64,000 bases of DNA from Casuarina equisetifolia (taxonomy: Eukaryota; Streptophyta; Magnoliopsida; Fagales; Casuarinaceae). Position numbers and translations under genes: made by a program. Each line of letters begins with the position of its first letter. The first letter of the stretch is position 1. The stretch is taken from assembly GCA_028551475.1 (NCBI GenBank), contig CM052362.1:70166-134165 (forward strand). Reading direction: 5' to 3'. The notes beneath the pieces are model-generated. The model saw only the letters and a program-made list of their open reading frames with translations. It was not told the origin of the DNA and searched no databases. Positions 1 to 10,079 of this stretch are shown here, in pieces.

Positions 1-22
1 TATAAAGCTCAAGGATACACAC

Positions 23-280
23 CGACTTAACCGCATCGTAGACCATGTCATCCATAGTGCACCAAAGCCAGGAGCCATCAGCACCTTTACCTTTTGCTTT
101 CAAGATTTCTACAATCGTAGTGCTTTCAAAACCATGCTCGTCGACGCCGGCGGTTGTAAGTAACTCAAAGCGTGAAAAGGAAACAGGCCGCATTAGAGGA
201 TTCACCAGACGAAAATGCTGCAAAACTGTGTTTTTCACGATGTTTCCATGCAATAAAAATGATTGACGTGCTCCTTGCAT
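23..280 (-). CDS. CBSX3: CBSX3-like CBS-domain protein, first coding exon (partial gene)
   Basis: Read on the minus strand from ATG at 280, an 86-codon exon runs to a probable donor GTGTGT at 22-17 (phase 0). It continues off the left edge, so most of the gene is missing. Residues 1-45 look like a mitochondrial presequence rich in Arg, Ser, His and Phe and poor in acids. Residues about 48-86 contain DEHGFESTTI and DGSWLWCTMDDMVYDAVKS, which match the start of plant CBSX3 proteins just before the first CBS motif. In that family the CBS pair binds adenine nucleotides and regulates mitochondrial thioredoxin; that is established knowledge, not visible here. The start was chosen because MQG plus the presequence resembles family N-termini. 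The exon is read from sequence motifs alone. The donor is a non-optimal CG|GTGTGT, and if it is wrong the exon extends a few codons to the edge. Confidence 0.85.
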
Positions 281-712
281 TTTTCCTGTTTAAAGAGAAA
301 TAATATTCCTTATAAACTATCAACTTTATTCTAATCAAGCATGCAGGTAATGGCTCTGCATAAGGGAAGAATGTGTACACAAAAACCAATCTACCAGTTA
401 GGCGATTGGTTTCGACTCCAGACAAATTCAATCAAGTGTCCCACACAAGAATACGTAGAAATATGGGTAAACAGGACATTTGTGATAAGACACAAGATGA
501 GCGAGAAAGATGTGAGAACGATCGATATCAATTCTGAAAACGAAATGAAGATTCAAAACACATTTCCCAGGTAGGACAACCTGAACATATGCAGCACAGA
601 AGCCCAAAGAAGATTGCTTGTCTTATCCCCGAAACAACTCTTAACAAATCATTACAACGGTAGAAGAATTACCATTACGAGAGACACGTAATGGTAAGCA
701 AAAATCCACTTG
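281..712. promoter_or_regulatory. Upstream/5'UTR region of the CBSX3-like gene
   Basis: This is the sequence immediately upstream of the minus-strand start codon. It holds short overlapping reading frames on both strands with no recognisable protein, including a minus-strand ATG at 431 that opens a different frame across the main start. A perfect 11-bp inverted repeat lies at 669-697. No confident TATA box or transcription start can be assigned. Confidence 0.35.
669..697. repeat. Perfect 11-bp inverted repeat
   Basis: TTACCATTACG at 669-679 is repeated as its exact reverse complement at 687-697, with a 7-base loop (680-686). It lies about 390 bp upstream of the CBSX3-like start codon. It could be a hairpin, a dimeric protein-binding site, or a small transposon-end remnant. 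No target duplication was seen. Confidence 0.6.
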
Positions 713-1550
713 TCAAACTTGCTTTATTTGCCTTCTTTTATCTGTTTTTTCTTTAGAATCACGTCATTTTCGCCCTTCTCACAACAAATCCAGCTTAAAC
801 CCCTCCTAGATGACAGATCCTTTTGACCCTTTCAATGCAATATTTCTTTTTCATTTTTTAGATTCAAAATGTCAATTTGACCTTCCTAAACAATTTTTTT
901 TGTTTGTCATTTTGTTTACAATTACCTTCTACAACTACAAGCTTTCAAGCATCTTTGTACTTGTTTTTAGTCTAGTTAAAACAACCTATAAATGACATGT
1001 GGGTTACTCTATCCTACTAAAACATCATATGGGTGGCACATTTATGAAACCACTTGTCAAATTCGATTTTTTTTTTTTTAAAGCACGCATCCAAAATCAC
1101 ATACTTAGGTGTCAAATATGGAAGCAAAAGATATTAAGCAGCACCTACTCTAATTAAGCCAAACACTTGTCAATAAAAAACTTTAAGTTCTTTATTTGTA
1201 TTTGTTTTTAGCCTTCTTAAGACTACTTACAATCTTGTTCACACTAAAAGATTCATGGGTTACCCATCATGCTAAAAGGACATTTGGGTAATGTATTTAA
1301 AAAAAAATTGCCAAATTTGCTTTTTTCACCCTCCTTTATCTGTTTTCTCTTTAAAACACGTCCTTACGCTTTTCTTACAGCAAATCCTACTTAAACCCCT
1401 CATAAACAACAGCACCTTTTTGCCCTTTCAATGCAATATCTTCTTTCCACTTTTTAAGTACAAAGTGTCAATTAGGCATTACCTAAAGATGTTCATTTTC
1501 GGTCGTTTTATTTGCAATTACCTTCCACAACTGTAAGCTTCATTCAAACA
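713..1550. repeat. Diverged direct duplication, about 590-bp spacing
   Basis: Two blocks, about 713-960 and 1304-1550, share long matching runs in the same order: a TTTATCTGTTTT run, AAACCCCTC, CCCTTTCAATGCAATAT, and CAATTACCTTC followed by ACAACT. The sequence between them looks related but more decayed. No coding potential was recognised. It is an old local duplication of intergenic sequence upstream of the CBSX3-like gene. Confidence 0.65.
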
Positions 1551-2228
1551 GCTCCAAACCTTAAGGTACAAACCTTTTTCTTTTCAACTAGCCTAGAGAT
1601 GTTCTCATTAGCCACCATATTCAAAATTGCTAATAATTAACAATAGTAGTCCCAAATAGATTTTTCTACCAATTGTATTCCAAAAGGAAAAGAGATGTAA
1701 AAACTATAAGGGGACTAAAGGCTTAAAGACTTAGGATTGTCAACAATTTTTCTTCTTTCGTAATTTGAAATAAAGAGCTACCATATATAATGAAGAGCTA
1801 CTATTAACACACAAAACAAACTAGTTAAAAGTTGAGTTACATATCCTATGCTTTTGAACCAGCTTGGAGACTTTCTTAATAGTTATCATATTGAAAATTG
1901 TGAACAATTAACAATAGCAATCCCAACTACATTTTTCTACCAATCAAATTCTAAGAGGGAAATAGATGTGGAAACCATAAGGAAGCTATAGGTTGGAAGT
2001 CTAAAGGATAGTCAACAAATTTTGCTCCTTTTATAATCTAAAATGAAGAGTCATTGCTTAAAATAAAGAGCAATTGTCAAGCAGCACACAAAACAAACTA
2101 GTTAAAACCTGAGATACACACCTAGTGCTCTTCAACCAACTTGAAAATGTTCTCAATAATCACCGCATTGAAAAATACTAATAGTTAACAATAGCTATCA
2201 TAACTAGATTTTTCTACCAATGAGATTC
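1550..2228. repeat. ~278-bp tandem repeat, about 2.4 copies
   Basis: Three consecutive units begin near 1550, 1830 and 2107. Each carries in order a line like CAACTAGCCTAGAGATGTTC, an AACAATTAACAATAG-type run, TTTTTCTACCAAT, and, in the two complete units, a terminal ACACAAAACAAACTAGTTAAA. The third unit stops where the left LTR of the old copia element begins at 2229, which suggests the element inserted into the array. Confidence 0.75.
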
Positions 2229-2451
2229 GATAAAAGAAAGGAAGAATGGGAGATAAACATAGTATCCAACAAGTAAGCAAATTGTTTATGTATTGTTGTG
2301 ATAGTTTGTCCAATAAGAAGCCTAATTATATAGATTTAATTCCTAATCTAAATAAGGATAACAATTAATACAAAATATCATGAGAATATTATATAAAATA
2401 ATTATAAAGCTAAATTATCAATTTAAAAAACTTTGCTTATATACACTAACA
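2229..2451 (-). repeat. Copia-1 3' LTR
   Basis: Sequence from about 2229 matches 30301-30483 in the same order, including AAAAGAAAGGAAGAATG, CCAACAAG, TATTGTTGTGAT and AAGCCTAATTATAT. The inner edge is placed at ...CACTAACA (2451) because it is followed on the minus strand by a purine-rich stretch, the expected polypurine tract. The outer TG appears mutated to GA. Confidence 0.75.
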
Positions 2452-2489
2452 CTCCCCTTCAAGTGAGAGATTTGTATAGATCAAATACT

Positions 2490-2970
2490 CTAAGCATGGG
2501 AAGAAATCAACAAGTTGGCTAGTTGCTCCTTAGTATAGATATGACATGTTGATATGATTCTTTGTAAGAGCTTTCCTCTCATGCAATGACATTCCACTTT
2601 AATATGCTTTGTGCATTCATGAAAAATCAAGTTCATTATTATCTTCTCTACAACCTTATTGTTGTAGTAGAGCAATGTTGGGTGCCTTATGTGGAAGCCA
2701 AAATCCTTTAGAAAACTAACCATCCACACTATTTCACATGTGACAACTTGCATGGCTCGATATTTTTCCTTTACTAATGAAAGTGACATATTTGGTTGCT
2801 TCTTAAAGTGCTATGATATCAAAGAACTACAAAGTATAATGCAAAAACCAATAATGGATCTCCTCCTCATAGGGCATGTGATGTAATATGAGTCATAGAA
2901 GGCACTTAATTTGAATTGTGATAGGGAAGGAAATATGAGGCCAAGACCTAGACAACTTTTAGATATCTAA
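2490..2970 (-). pseudogene. Copia-1 RNase H and end of RT
   Basis: An open stretch at 2490-2789 on the minus strand reads REKYRAMQVVTCEIVW, then a CHYNN-like YYNNKVVEKI, then FHECTKHIKVECHC. This is the copia RNase H order (SSAEAEYRAM..., CDNQAA..., FHERTKHIE...DCH). Upstream at about 2950-3000 a MKVIRYLK motif marks the end of RT. The canonical D in CDNQ is replaced by N. There is no intact reading frame to a start codon, so it is a pseudogene. Confidence 0.85.
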
Positions 2971-4260
2971 TCACTTTCATTAATGCATCCATATGGTGGT
3001 TATTTTAGTGCATGCATGAATTGGCTAAGGAGCTAGATTAAAAAGATAATGTCAGGTTTAGTAAGTATCAAGTAGATTAGTCTACTAATGAGCCTCTGAT
3101 AGACAAAAGGCTTGCATTATATTCTATGCTAGTGAACCTTTTGTTTTACTCCATAGGAGTGATTGAGAGCTTTGAACTAGCTAGACTAGCTTTAGATATT
3201 AGTTCCAATGAAATCCCTTTTGGTAAACAAGCAATTTCAATGACCAAAAGAAATTTTAATTGAGCAACACCTTTCATGAAAAAGGTATCATGAAGATATT
3301 GTTTGAGATGTGTAATGCTAGCCTAATTGTTTGCTATAATTAATATATTATTAACATAAATGAGTAAAGGGCACAAAGAAACTACCCTAAATCTTGGTGA
3401 ATAAAGAGTAGTTGTGGTGGGATTAAAATAGACCATCACAAAGTAAGGTACTAGTGAACTTAGTATTCTACTAGTGAGATGCTTACTTCAACCCATACAA
3501 GGATTTTCATAGTCCACATACCATGCACTCCCCTTTGAGTGTGAAATCCAAGTGGGAGCTCCATGTATACCTCTTAAAAAAAAATCTCTATGAAGGAAAG
3601 CATTTTGGACATCTATTTAGAAGAATGTCAATTATGAATGACAACAATGGTGATAATAAGACAAATAATGACATGTTTCACTACTAGGAAAAAAAGTATC
3701 CTGAAAATTGATCCCTTTATGTTGGTTAAAGCTTTTGGCTACAAGATAAGTCTTATACCTCCTAATAAAGCCATCAACATAGTATTTAACTTTGTAAACC
3801 TATTTATATACAATTAACAACAATTAAGGGGCAAGGAAACCACATCCCAAGATGTTTAGCTTTAAAAGTATTGATTTTATTATCTATGACAACAACTCAA
3901 TTGGGGTCAATGACCACATCGTGAAAGGCAAAGGTTCTTAGAGGGCAAAGATGGTAGCAATTAAATGTCAATAATGAGATTGACATTTTTCAAAGGAAAG
4001 GTAGTTAAAGATAGGATAAAGGAAGGTGAAGATGGTGTCGGTAGGGTAGGGCATAAGTAGTTTAAAGTCTAGATAGTCAAATGGTGACACGACCAAAGTG
4101 GCAAAACAATATGTTTGGAAAAAGGTTAGATGAGTCAAAGGTTGTGGAGACAAGAATGGGTGGAGTAGGCCCTGAAGGGTTAAAGGTTGGGGACACAAGT
4201 GGTAAAGGTTCAGGGAGCTCAAGGACATTAACCAAAAAATATAATGATGTATGGATATCA
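2971..4260 (-). pseudogene. Copia-1 reverse transcriptase remnant
   Basis: On the minus strand near 3325-3390 the translation reads PLLIYVNNILI, where copia RT has LLIYVDDM/I. Both catalytic aspartates of YVDD are Asn, at 3347-3358, consistent with G-to-A decay. The rest is fragmented by stops and indels and could only be followed in patches. The 3600-4260 part holds no clear motif and is assigned by position between the RT and integrase pieces. Confidence 0.65.
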
Positions 4261-4307
4261 TAAAACTATAAGTTCGAAGCTGATGAAATGATGGAGTTGT
4301 CTAAGGT

Positions 4308-4954
4308 TGTTGTCACGAGCTTATAAGGGCCTATGTCACATTGGCTTATAGAGGCTGGTGGGAAATGGTATTAAAGGAATTACAAATGCCACACTAATAA
4401 AGAGTTCTCCTTTTGGCTTAGTGGTTGCACGTGACAACTTGGTATCATAGCCAAGTTCCCCACGTCACATGTTCAAACCTCAAGGGGGCAACCTATGAAA
4501 AAGGCTACTGATGTGAGTGGGCCAGAGTGTGACCCGTCATAGAGTGGGTCGTCAGGGCGTCGACATGGAGCGTGGTGGAGTTGTCACAAGCTTATAGGGG
4601 CCCATGTCACATTGGCTTATAAGGGCTGGTGGGGGACGATATTGAGGGAATTGCGAGTGCCACACTAATAAGGAGTTCCCCTTTTGGCTTAATGGTTGCA
4701 CATGACAACTTGGTATCAAAGCCAAGTTCCCCATGTCATGCGTTTAAACCTTGAAAGGGGCAACCTACAAAAAAGGTTACTTGTGCGAGCAAGCTAAAGT
4801 GTGAGCTATCATAAATTGGGCCGTCAGGGCATCGACATGAAACATGGTGGAGTTATCACGGGCTTATGGGGGCTGGTAAGGGATGGTGCTAAGGGAATTG
4901 TAAGCACCACACCAATAAGGAGTTCTCCTTTTGGCTTAGTGGTTACACGTGACA
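4308..4954 (+). mobile_element. Tandem TRIM-like element array (LTR-int-LTR-int-LTR)
   Basis: Three direct copies of a ~130-bp terminal repeat lie at about 4308-4436, 4577-4707 and 4847-4954. They share GTCAC.AGCTTATA.GGGCC, CCTTTTGGCTTA.TGGTTG and end in ...GTGACA or ...ATGACA. After the first two copies comes ACTTGGTATCA.AGCCAAG, which matches the plant copia-type primer-binding site (complement of initiator Met tRNA, TGGTATCAGAGC). About 140 bp of non-coding internal sequence follows each. The third copy lacks roughly 25 bp and is not followed by the full primer site. No protein is encoded, so it is non-autonomous. It lies within Copia-1, between the RT and integrase remnants. The exact left ends of the LTRs are uncertain. 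Confidence 0.7.
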
Positions 4955-5800
4955 ACTTGAATCATATGAAAAAAAAAGGAACATGTGTTCTTAAAAAACC
5001 ACATTACTATTGACAAAAAATTTTAATAAGGGTAAAACCTTTTGGAAAAGAAGGGTAACCCATGAAGATGCAAGGGATGATACAATGACTAACTTTTTTG
5101 TTTGAACCCAAAGTAGTGGCATAATACTAACATCCAAAAATTTAAAGATATTCAATGATAAGTGGTTTGCCGAACAACCATTCAAAATGACCAATACCAT
5201 GAAGAAAAGAAGAGGATAGGTGGTTAATAATGTGTATGGTAGTGAAAAAGCATTCATCCCAAAAGTGGTGGGGGTAGTAGGCCTAAAACATCAAGGCCCA
5301 AGACATATCCAATAAATGGTGGTGTTTGCATTTGATAATCCCATTTTGTTGAAAGTGTGAATACAAAAGGTTTCATGTGCTATCCCATGTAGGGATAAAT
5401 AAAACTGACATTCAAAGGAAAAAAAATATAGTACCATGGTCAAAACTAATATGTTTAACAGTGATTCCAAATTGGGTTTTAATCATAGAGAGGAAATATT
5501 GAATTTTTGAAAAAAAAAACTTAGACTTTTAAAAGAAAGAAGAAAGGTTTAGATGGTCCATGAAAAATCATTCGTAAGAGTTAGAAAATAACATGCGCCA
5601 TCATGCGTGGGTGTCCAATTAAGATCCCAAATATCCATATGGACCAATTGAATGGCTATCATGGCTATCAAGGCTATCAAGAAAAATGAGGCATGTTTGT
5701 TTAGTCAAAGGAAAATTAGGCATGAGAAAGAATTTGGACAAGAAATTGATTTTTCATGGGCCAAACATTTTTTAATAAAGTAGACCAAACCTTCGGTGCC
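4955..5800 (-). pseudogene. Copia-1 integrase remnant
   Basis: On the minus strand at about 5540-5660 the translation includes HMDIWDLNWTPTHDGACYF followed by LTLTNDFS, which is the integrase HxDxWGP...YFLTxVDDxS block around the first catalytic Asp. Frameshifts separate it from the fragments at 4991-5257. No complete frame survives. Confidence 0.7.
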
Positions 5801-5925
5801 AAACATCATAACTAATATTATTGATAGAATTGAATTACAAATAGAAGTTTACTTTAGAAAATAAAAAGTATTCTTTAGGGAATATAAATACTAAGAAAAA
5901 ACATAATAAAAAAGTGATGGAATTG

Positions 5926-6682
5926 AAAAACATAGAAAAAAATAAGCCTCATTCAGCTCTACCTAGCTTAATTAGAGCTCCATTATAAGATCCTAAAATA
6001 CAAAAAAATAATTGAAAAACAAGGCCACATAATTATTATGATGGGTTAATTTTCTAATTGATAATAAATTGTTTTGAAACATGATGCACATAAAATATGA
6101 GTAAGGTACAGTGAATCATAAGGTTTGTAAGATCTAATATGTGTAATAGGGCTATTGGATTTATCAAGTTGTGTAATCAAAAACATATAAAATATAAGTT
6201 CAACTCTACCTAACTTGATTAGAGCTGCATCGTACAATTTTGAAATACACAAAAATAATCAAAAAAACAAGGCCACACAATTATTATCATGGGTTAGTTT
6301 TCTAATTGGTTATAAATTATGCCAAAACCATGATCCATATAAAATATGAGTAAGACATAGTGAATGATAAGGTTTGTAAGATCCAATATCTATAATAGGG
6401 CTACTAAATTTATCAAGTAGTGTAATTGAAAACATAGAAAATATAAGCCTTATTTAGCTTTATCTAGCCCATTCAAAACTCCATCATATAATCTTAAAAT
6501 ATACAAAAATAATCAAAAAACAAGGCCACACAATTATAGTCATGGGTTAATTTTCTAATAATAAATTATGCTAACACTGTGGTGCATATAAAATATGAAT
6601 AAGGCATAGTAAATGATAAGGTTTGTAAGATTTAATATGTGTAACAAGGCTACTAGATTTATCAAGTATTGTAATTGAAATG
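5926..6682 (-). repeat. ~250-bp tandem triplication inside Copia-1 protease/pre-integrase region
   Basis: Three successive units (about 5926-6175, 6176-6420, 6421-6682) repeat AACAAGGCCACA, ATGGGTTA.TTTTCTAAT, CATATAAAATATGA.TAAG, AAGGTTTGTAAGAT and ATTTATCAAGT in the same order. On the minus strand each unit encodes a decayed copy of PITHIRSYKPYDSLYLTHIL plus a CVALFFD-like stretch, the region after the protease domain of copia Pol. The segment therefore amplified in tandem inside the element. Confidence 0.8.
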
Positions 6683-7365
6683 GGTGTAACATGTGGATAA
6701 TAAAAATCTAGAATATTTCAATCACAAGTGATGTGGTGACTTGTCTTAGAATTAATAGATTATGAAGAGTAAATTGGTTGTTGGGATGAAGTACTACTTT
6801 TAAAGAGGCCAAAATCAAAGTGCCCATCCAATTAAGAAGGGTGACGAATCATTGCAATTAATATGAATTTAAGTGGAGCCTAGTAGACCCATCATAAGAG
6901 CTATTAGGAATGGGAGCACAAGAGACTTACATTAGGACAAAGAGGCAGAGGTGGGTTAGGATAAAAATAACCAAAGTGGTTGAGAGGCCTAAACCTATTA
7001 GGGGGTTTTTGTCTAACAATGTCAGCATTATAGGCTTTGGCCTAGAGCCTCCAAAATTTTGCATCAATCCAGTGCACTATTTGGACTTCTACCTTGGTGA
7101 ATAACCCATAATCAGGAAGCAAGCTTCCTGAACATGGCTCAGCTTTTTGCATTGATGACAAAAAAGCTTGGATTGAGATGGGCTATTAATGGAGTTAGGT
7201 TGCTAGACTCATGATGAGGGCCATGAGTTAGGCCCTTTATTTAGCTACTAGGAGCTGTGAGTAAGTACAGTCTTCCTCAACCTATGTTATGGCTTAAGCA
7301 ACCAATTTACTTGAAACACTAGGTTATTGCGGCATGATTATATCTATTGCATTAGAGGCACTAAT
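6683..7365 (-). pseudogene. Copia-1 gag (3' part), decayed
   Basis: This stretch lies between the protease-region repeats and the Gypsy-A insertion. By order it should be the C-terminal half of Gag. No zinc knuckle or other unmistakable motif could be read. It is assigned by position, with support from the continuing gag motif on the far side of Gypsy-A (29371-29480). Confidence 0.5.
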
Positions 7366-7370
7366 CAACG
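7366..7370. repeat. Left target-site duplication of Gypsy-A
   Basis: CAACG lies directly before the 5' LTR TGATAAC. CAATG at 29371-29375 follows the 3' LTR. The single C/T difference is an expected transition. Confidence 0.8.
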
Positions 7371-9019
7371 TGATAACTCTATATTTTATAGAGTTATTAG
7401 TATTATTTTAAGTAATGCTTAATATAGTTTTTGTTAAATTATATTTGTATTTATGTATATTTTGTTATTTTATGTAGTAAACCCAAAATAGAAGAAAAAT
7501 GAAGAAAAGAAGCACAAAACCAAAAGAAAATAAGAAAAGAGAAGGAGAGCTAAAAAGAGATTATTCAAAGGCTTTGGTCGAAAAAGAGAGAAAGGAGAAC
7601 GAGCTTTTATGGAGAGCCTAAGGTTGTGAATTGAGTGGGCCGCAAGGTAAGAAAAAGAAAGAAAAATTGGGTAGAGGGGTCATGTAGAGAGGAAAGTGTG
7701 AAACGGGAAAAAACAAGAGGAAAGAAAAGAAAGACCGAACAAACGACGGTGTGCAACTTCCCTCGCCAGAAAGTCAGAGTCCACACATGAGAATGTGGGA
7801 CCCTGAGAACGTATAAAGGTCATGTGAATGCAGACCGTCCACACATTCTTTTCCGATGAAGCATAGCACGATATCGATAGTTTCCTAACCCATCTCCAAT
7901 ATTGAAAGAGCATTTTCTGATCATTTTTAGGCAATTTTCGGCTTGGAGAAAGTAGATCTACCCATACATAGCAATTTCTGGCCTTTCTATACCAGTTTTG
8001 TGGTGGTTTATAGTGGTTTCTAACGAAGAACGATGAACATTGTTTAAGTCTTCTATGTTAGATCTACACGTGTCTAAGGCAGATTTGCATGATCTTTTTG
8101 CATATCTGCAACCTAGTCATCCCGACCTACCTTTTTGGAAGTTTTTGTGTCACCGGCACATGATGGCGCATGTGTTCCTCGTTTCGTTCCCTTTTGCAAA
8201 TAGAACCTTCTCCACCCCATGATGTACAAATTTGTGCAACCTATTTTGTGATTTGAAGAATTTAGTGATAGCTTTAATGTTTTTAAATTACAAAATGTTT
8301 TGTTCATGTTTTTGCACTGATTTAGTTTGTGTAAATATGTTGTTTTAGTTTAGTTTGTTAGAGCTATAATGAAACTTGATTATGACATATGAATGTTATG
8401 ATTATTTATGTTTTGTGAGACATTTTATGAATGTGAAGTTACATATTACAAAGTTTAATGCTTTTAGGTGATTAGTTACCACTTAAATGATATGATTTAC
8501 ATGTTAAAGATAGACAAGAGATAACATATAATTGCTTCTTATAATATACAATCATAGATTAATATGGATAAACATATATCATATGATTTGTGTGGCTTTA
8601 GGTGTAAATTGGAATATTCACAAATCTTAATGCACTTAGTTCATTTAATTCATGGGTAGAAATACAATGAGTTAATGAGCTAAGTAGGTTCGTTATACCT
8701 AAACATAGGATAGTGAATAAATTAGGAAATTCCGTTATCACATGAGTAGAATTAATCTTGCTAACATGAATGATCTACATCCGTATCTAGTAATTAGGTG
8801 AAATCGAACACTCTAGCATATCTCGTTAATCAAGTTTAGGTTACATTTAGTTCTTTAATCAATGTTTTACTATTTCGATTGGCTAGATAAACTCTAAAAA
8901 CTATTTATCGTTAGCAATTAGTAAGTTTAGTAAACACTAATCTTTATAGGACGATATCTATACTTATTATTATATTACTTGTTAGATATGTACACTTGCA
9001 TGTAGAATTTCACTGAACA
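7371..9019 (+). repeat. Gypsy-A 5' LTR (1649 bp)
   Basis: It begins TGATAACTCT and ends ...CACTGAACA before the primer site. It matches 27623-29370 along its length. The 3' copy is about 100 bp longer, mainly from a 22-bp minisatellite near 28411-28520 that is absent here. The end region (8400-9019) is also related to the Gypsy-B LTR read on the opposite strand, while the first half is not. Confidence 0.9.
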
Positions 9020-9025
9020 AGTTTT

Positions 9026-9043
9026 TGACGCCGTTGTTGGGGA
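9026..9043 (+). other. Gypsy-A primer-binding site
   Basis: TGACGCCGTTGTTGGGGA follows the 5' LTR by six bases and matches the TGGCGCCGTTGCCGGGGA type used by plant Athila/Tat elements, with three substitutions. Confidence 0.8.
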
Positions 9044-9168
9044 TTGGTTGTTTTACTACTAATTAATATTAATACCGAATAGCTTCTAAGTTTAATTTAG
9101 GTTTTGTTACTTTTATTTTATTTCTACTTTTGATCTTGAGTTTTGTTGTAGAAAAAAAAAAGACAAAG

Positions 9169-10074
9169 ATGGAGGAAAATGATGGTACATGTAAACTCCT
9201 AAAAGATTATGCACTATCATTTTGGAATGCCATAACAAGCTTTCAGAGGTCTGCAAGTCAAGCAAACAACTTTGAGATCAAGCCTGTACTCATCAAGATG
9301 CTTCAAACTATGTGCAATATAGCAAGCTACCAAACAAGGATCCAAATGCTCACATTGAAGCATTCCTTGAATTCTATGATATGATTAGAGATTATGGAGT
9401 TACTGAGAATGTTATTAGGTTAAGGTTATTTCATTTTTCTCTTAGAGATATAGCTAAAAATTAGTTCTCTTCATTTCTTGCAAGATTGATTACTACATGA
9501 GATGATTTGGCTAAAAAATTTCTTAGTAAGTTCTTTCCTTTCTCAAGATTTGCAAAAATGCGTAACAATATTTTCACTTTTGAGCAAATGAATAATGAAT
9601 TATTATATGAAGCTTGGGAAAGATTCAAGGAACTTTTGAGGAGATGTCTAAATCATGGACTACCCACATGGCTACAAGTACAAACTTTTTATGATGGGTG
9701 TAGTATGAATCTTCGTTTTGTAATTAATATAGCTGCAAAAGGATATTACATAGCAAAACACCAAAAGAGGCATTTAACTTTCTAGAGGAAATGGCATTTG
9801 ATAACTATCAATGGTCTACTAAAAGATTACCAATGCATCAAACAAGTGGAGTCCATGAAGTAGAATTAAAGTGCTCAATAAGAAGATAGACAACATAAAT
9901 ATTCTAGTTGTAAGACATTAAAGTAGATATGAGAGCACTAAATGTCAAGTAGGTAATCCTTATACTCATTATAATGATTATACTAATTTTGTTAGGATTC
10001 CTAGCAGTCACAAAATTATTATTACTCCAACATGTACAATTCGAGATGGCATAACCATCAATCTTTTTCATGGA
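9169..10074 (+). pseudogene. Gypsy-A gag, 5' portion (broken)
   Basis: ATG at 9169 opens MEENDGTCKLL..., followed by ANNFEIKPVLIKML, then after frameshifts AKKFLSKFFPFSRFAKMRN, ERFKELLRRCLNHGLPTW and LQVQTFYDG. These are the landmarks of plant retrotransposon Gag (Retrotrans_gag, Athila/Tat type), which assembles the particle. Small indels and stops break the frame at about 9310-9385 and 9785. The gene is cut at 10074-10079 by Gypsy-B and resumes at 16151. Comparison with Gypsy-B Gag shows the same order. Confidence 0.85.
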
Positions 10075-10079
10075 ATAAT

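Noticed and set aside
165-431. Minus-strand 88-codon frame and plus-strand frame 341-574 near the left edge
   Set aside because: They overlap the CBSX3-like exon or its upstream region in other frames and match nothing recognisable; the 86-residue exon has clear family similarity.
4400-4500. tRNA gene suggested by A-box- and B-box-like motifs
   Set aside because: No cloverleaf or anticodon stem could be drawn. The TGGTATCA motif is a primer-binding site (complement of a tRNA), and the sequence repeats with LTR-like units.
6910-7104. Plus-strand 64-codon frame
   Set aside because: It lies in the decayed gag of Copia-1 on the opposite strand and shows no known motif.
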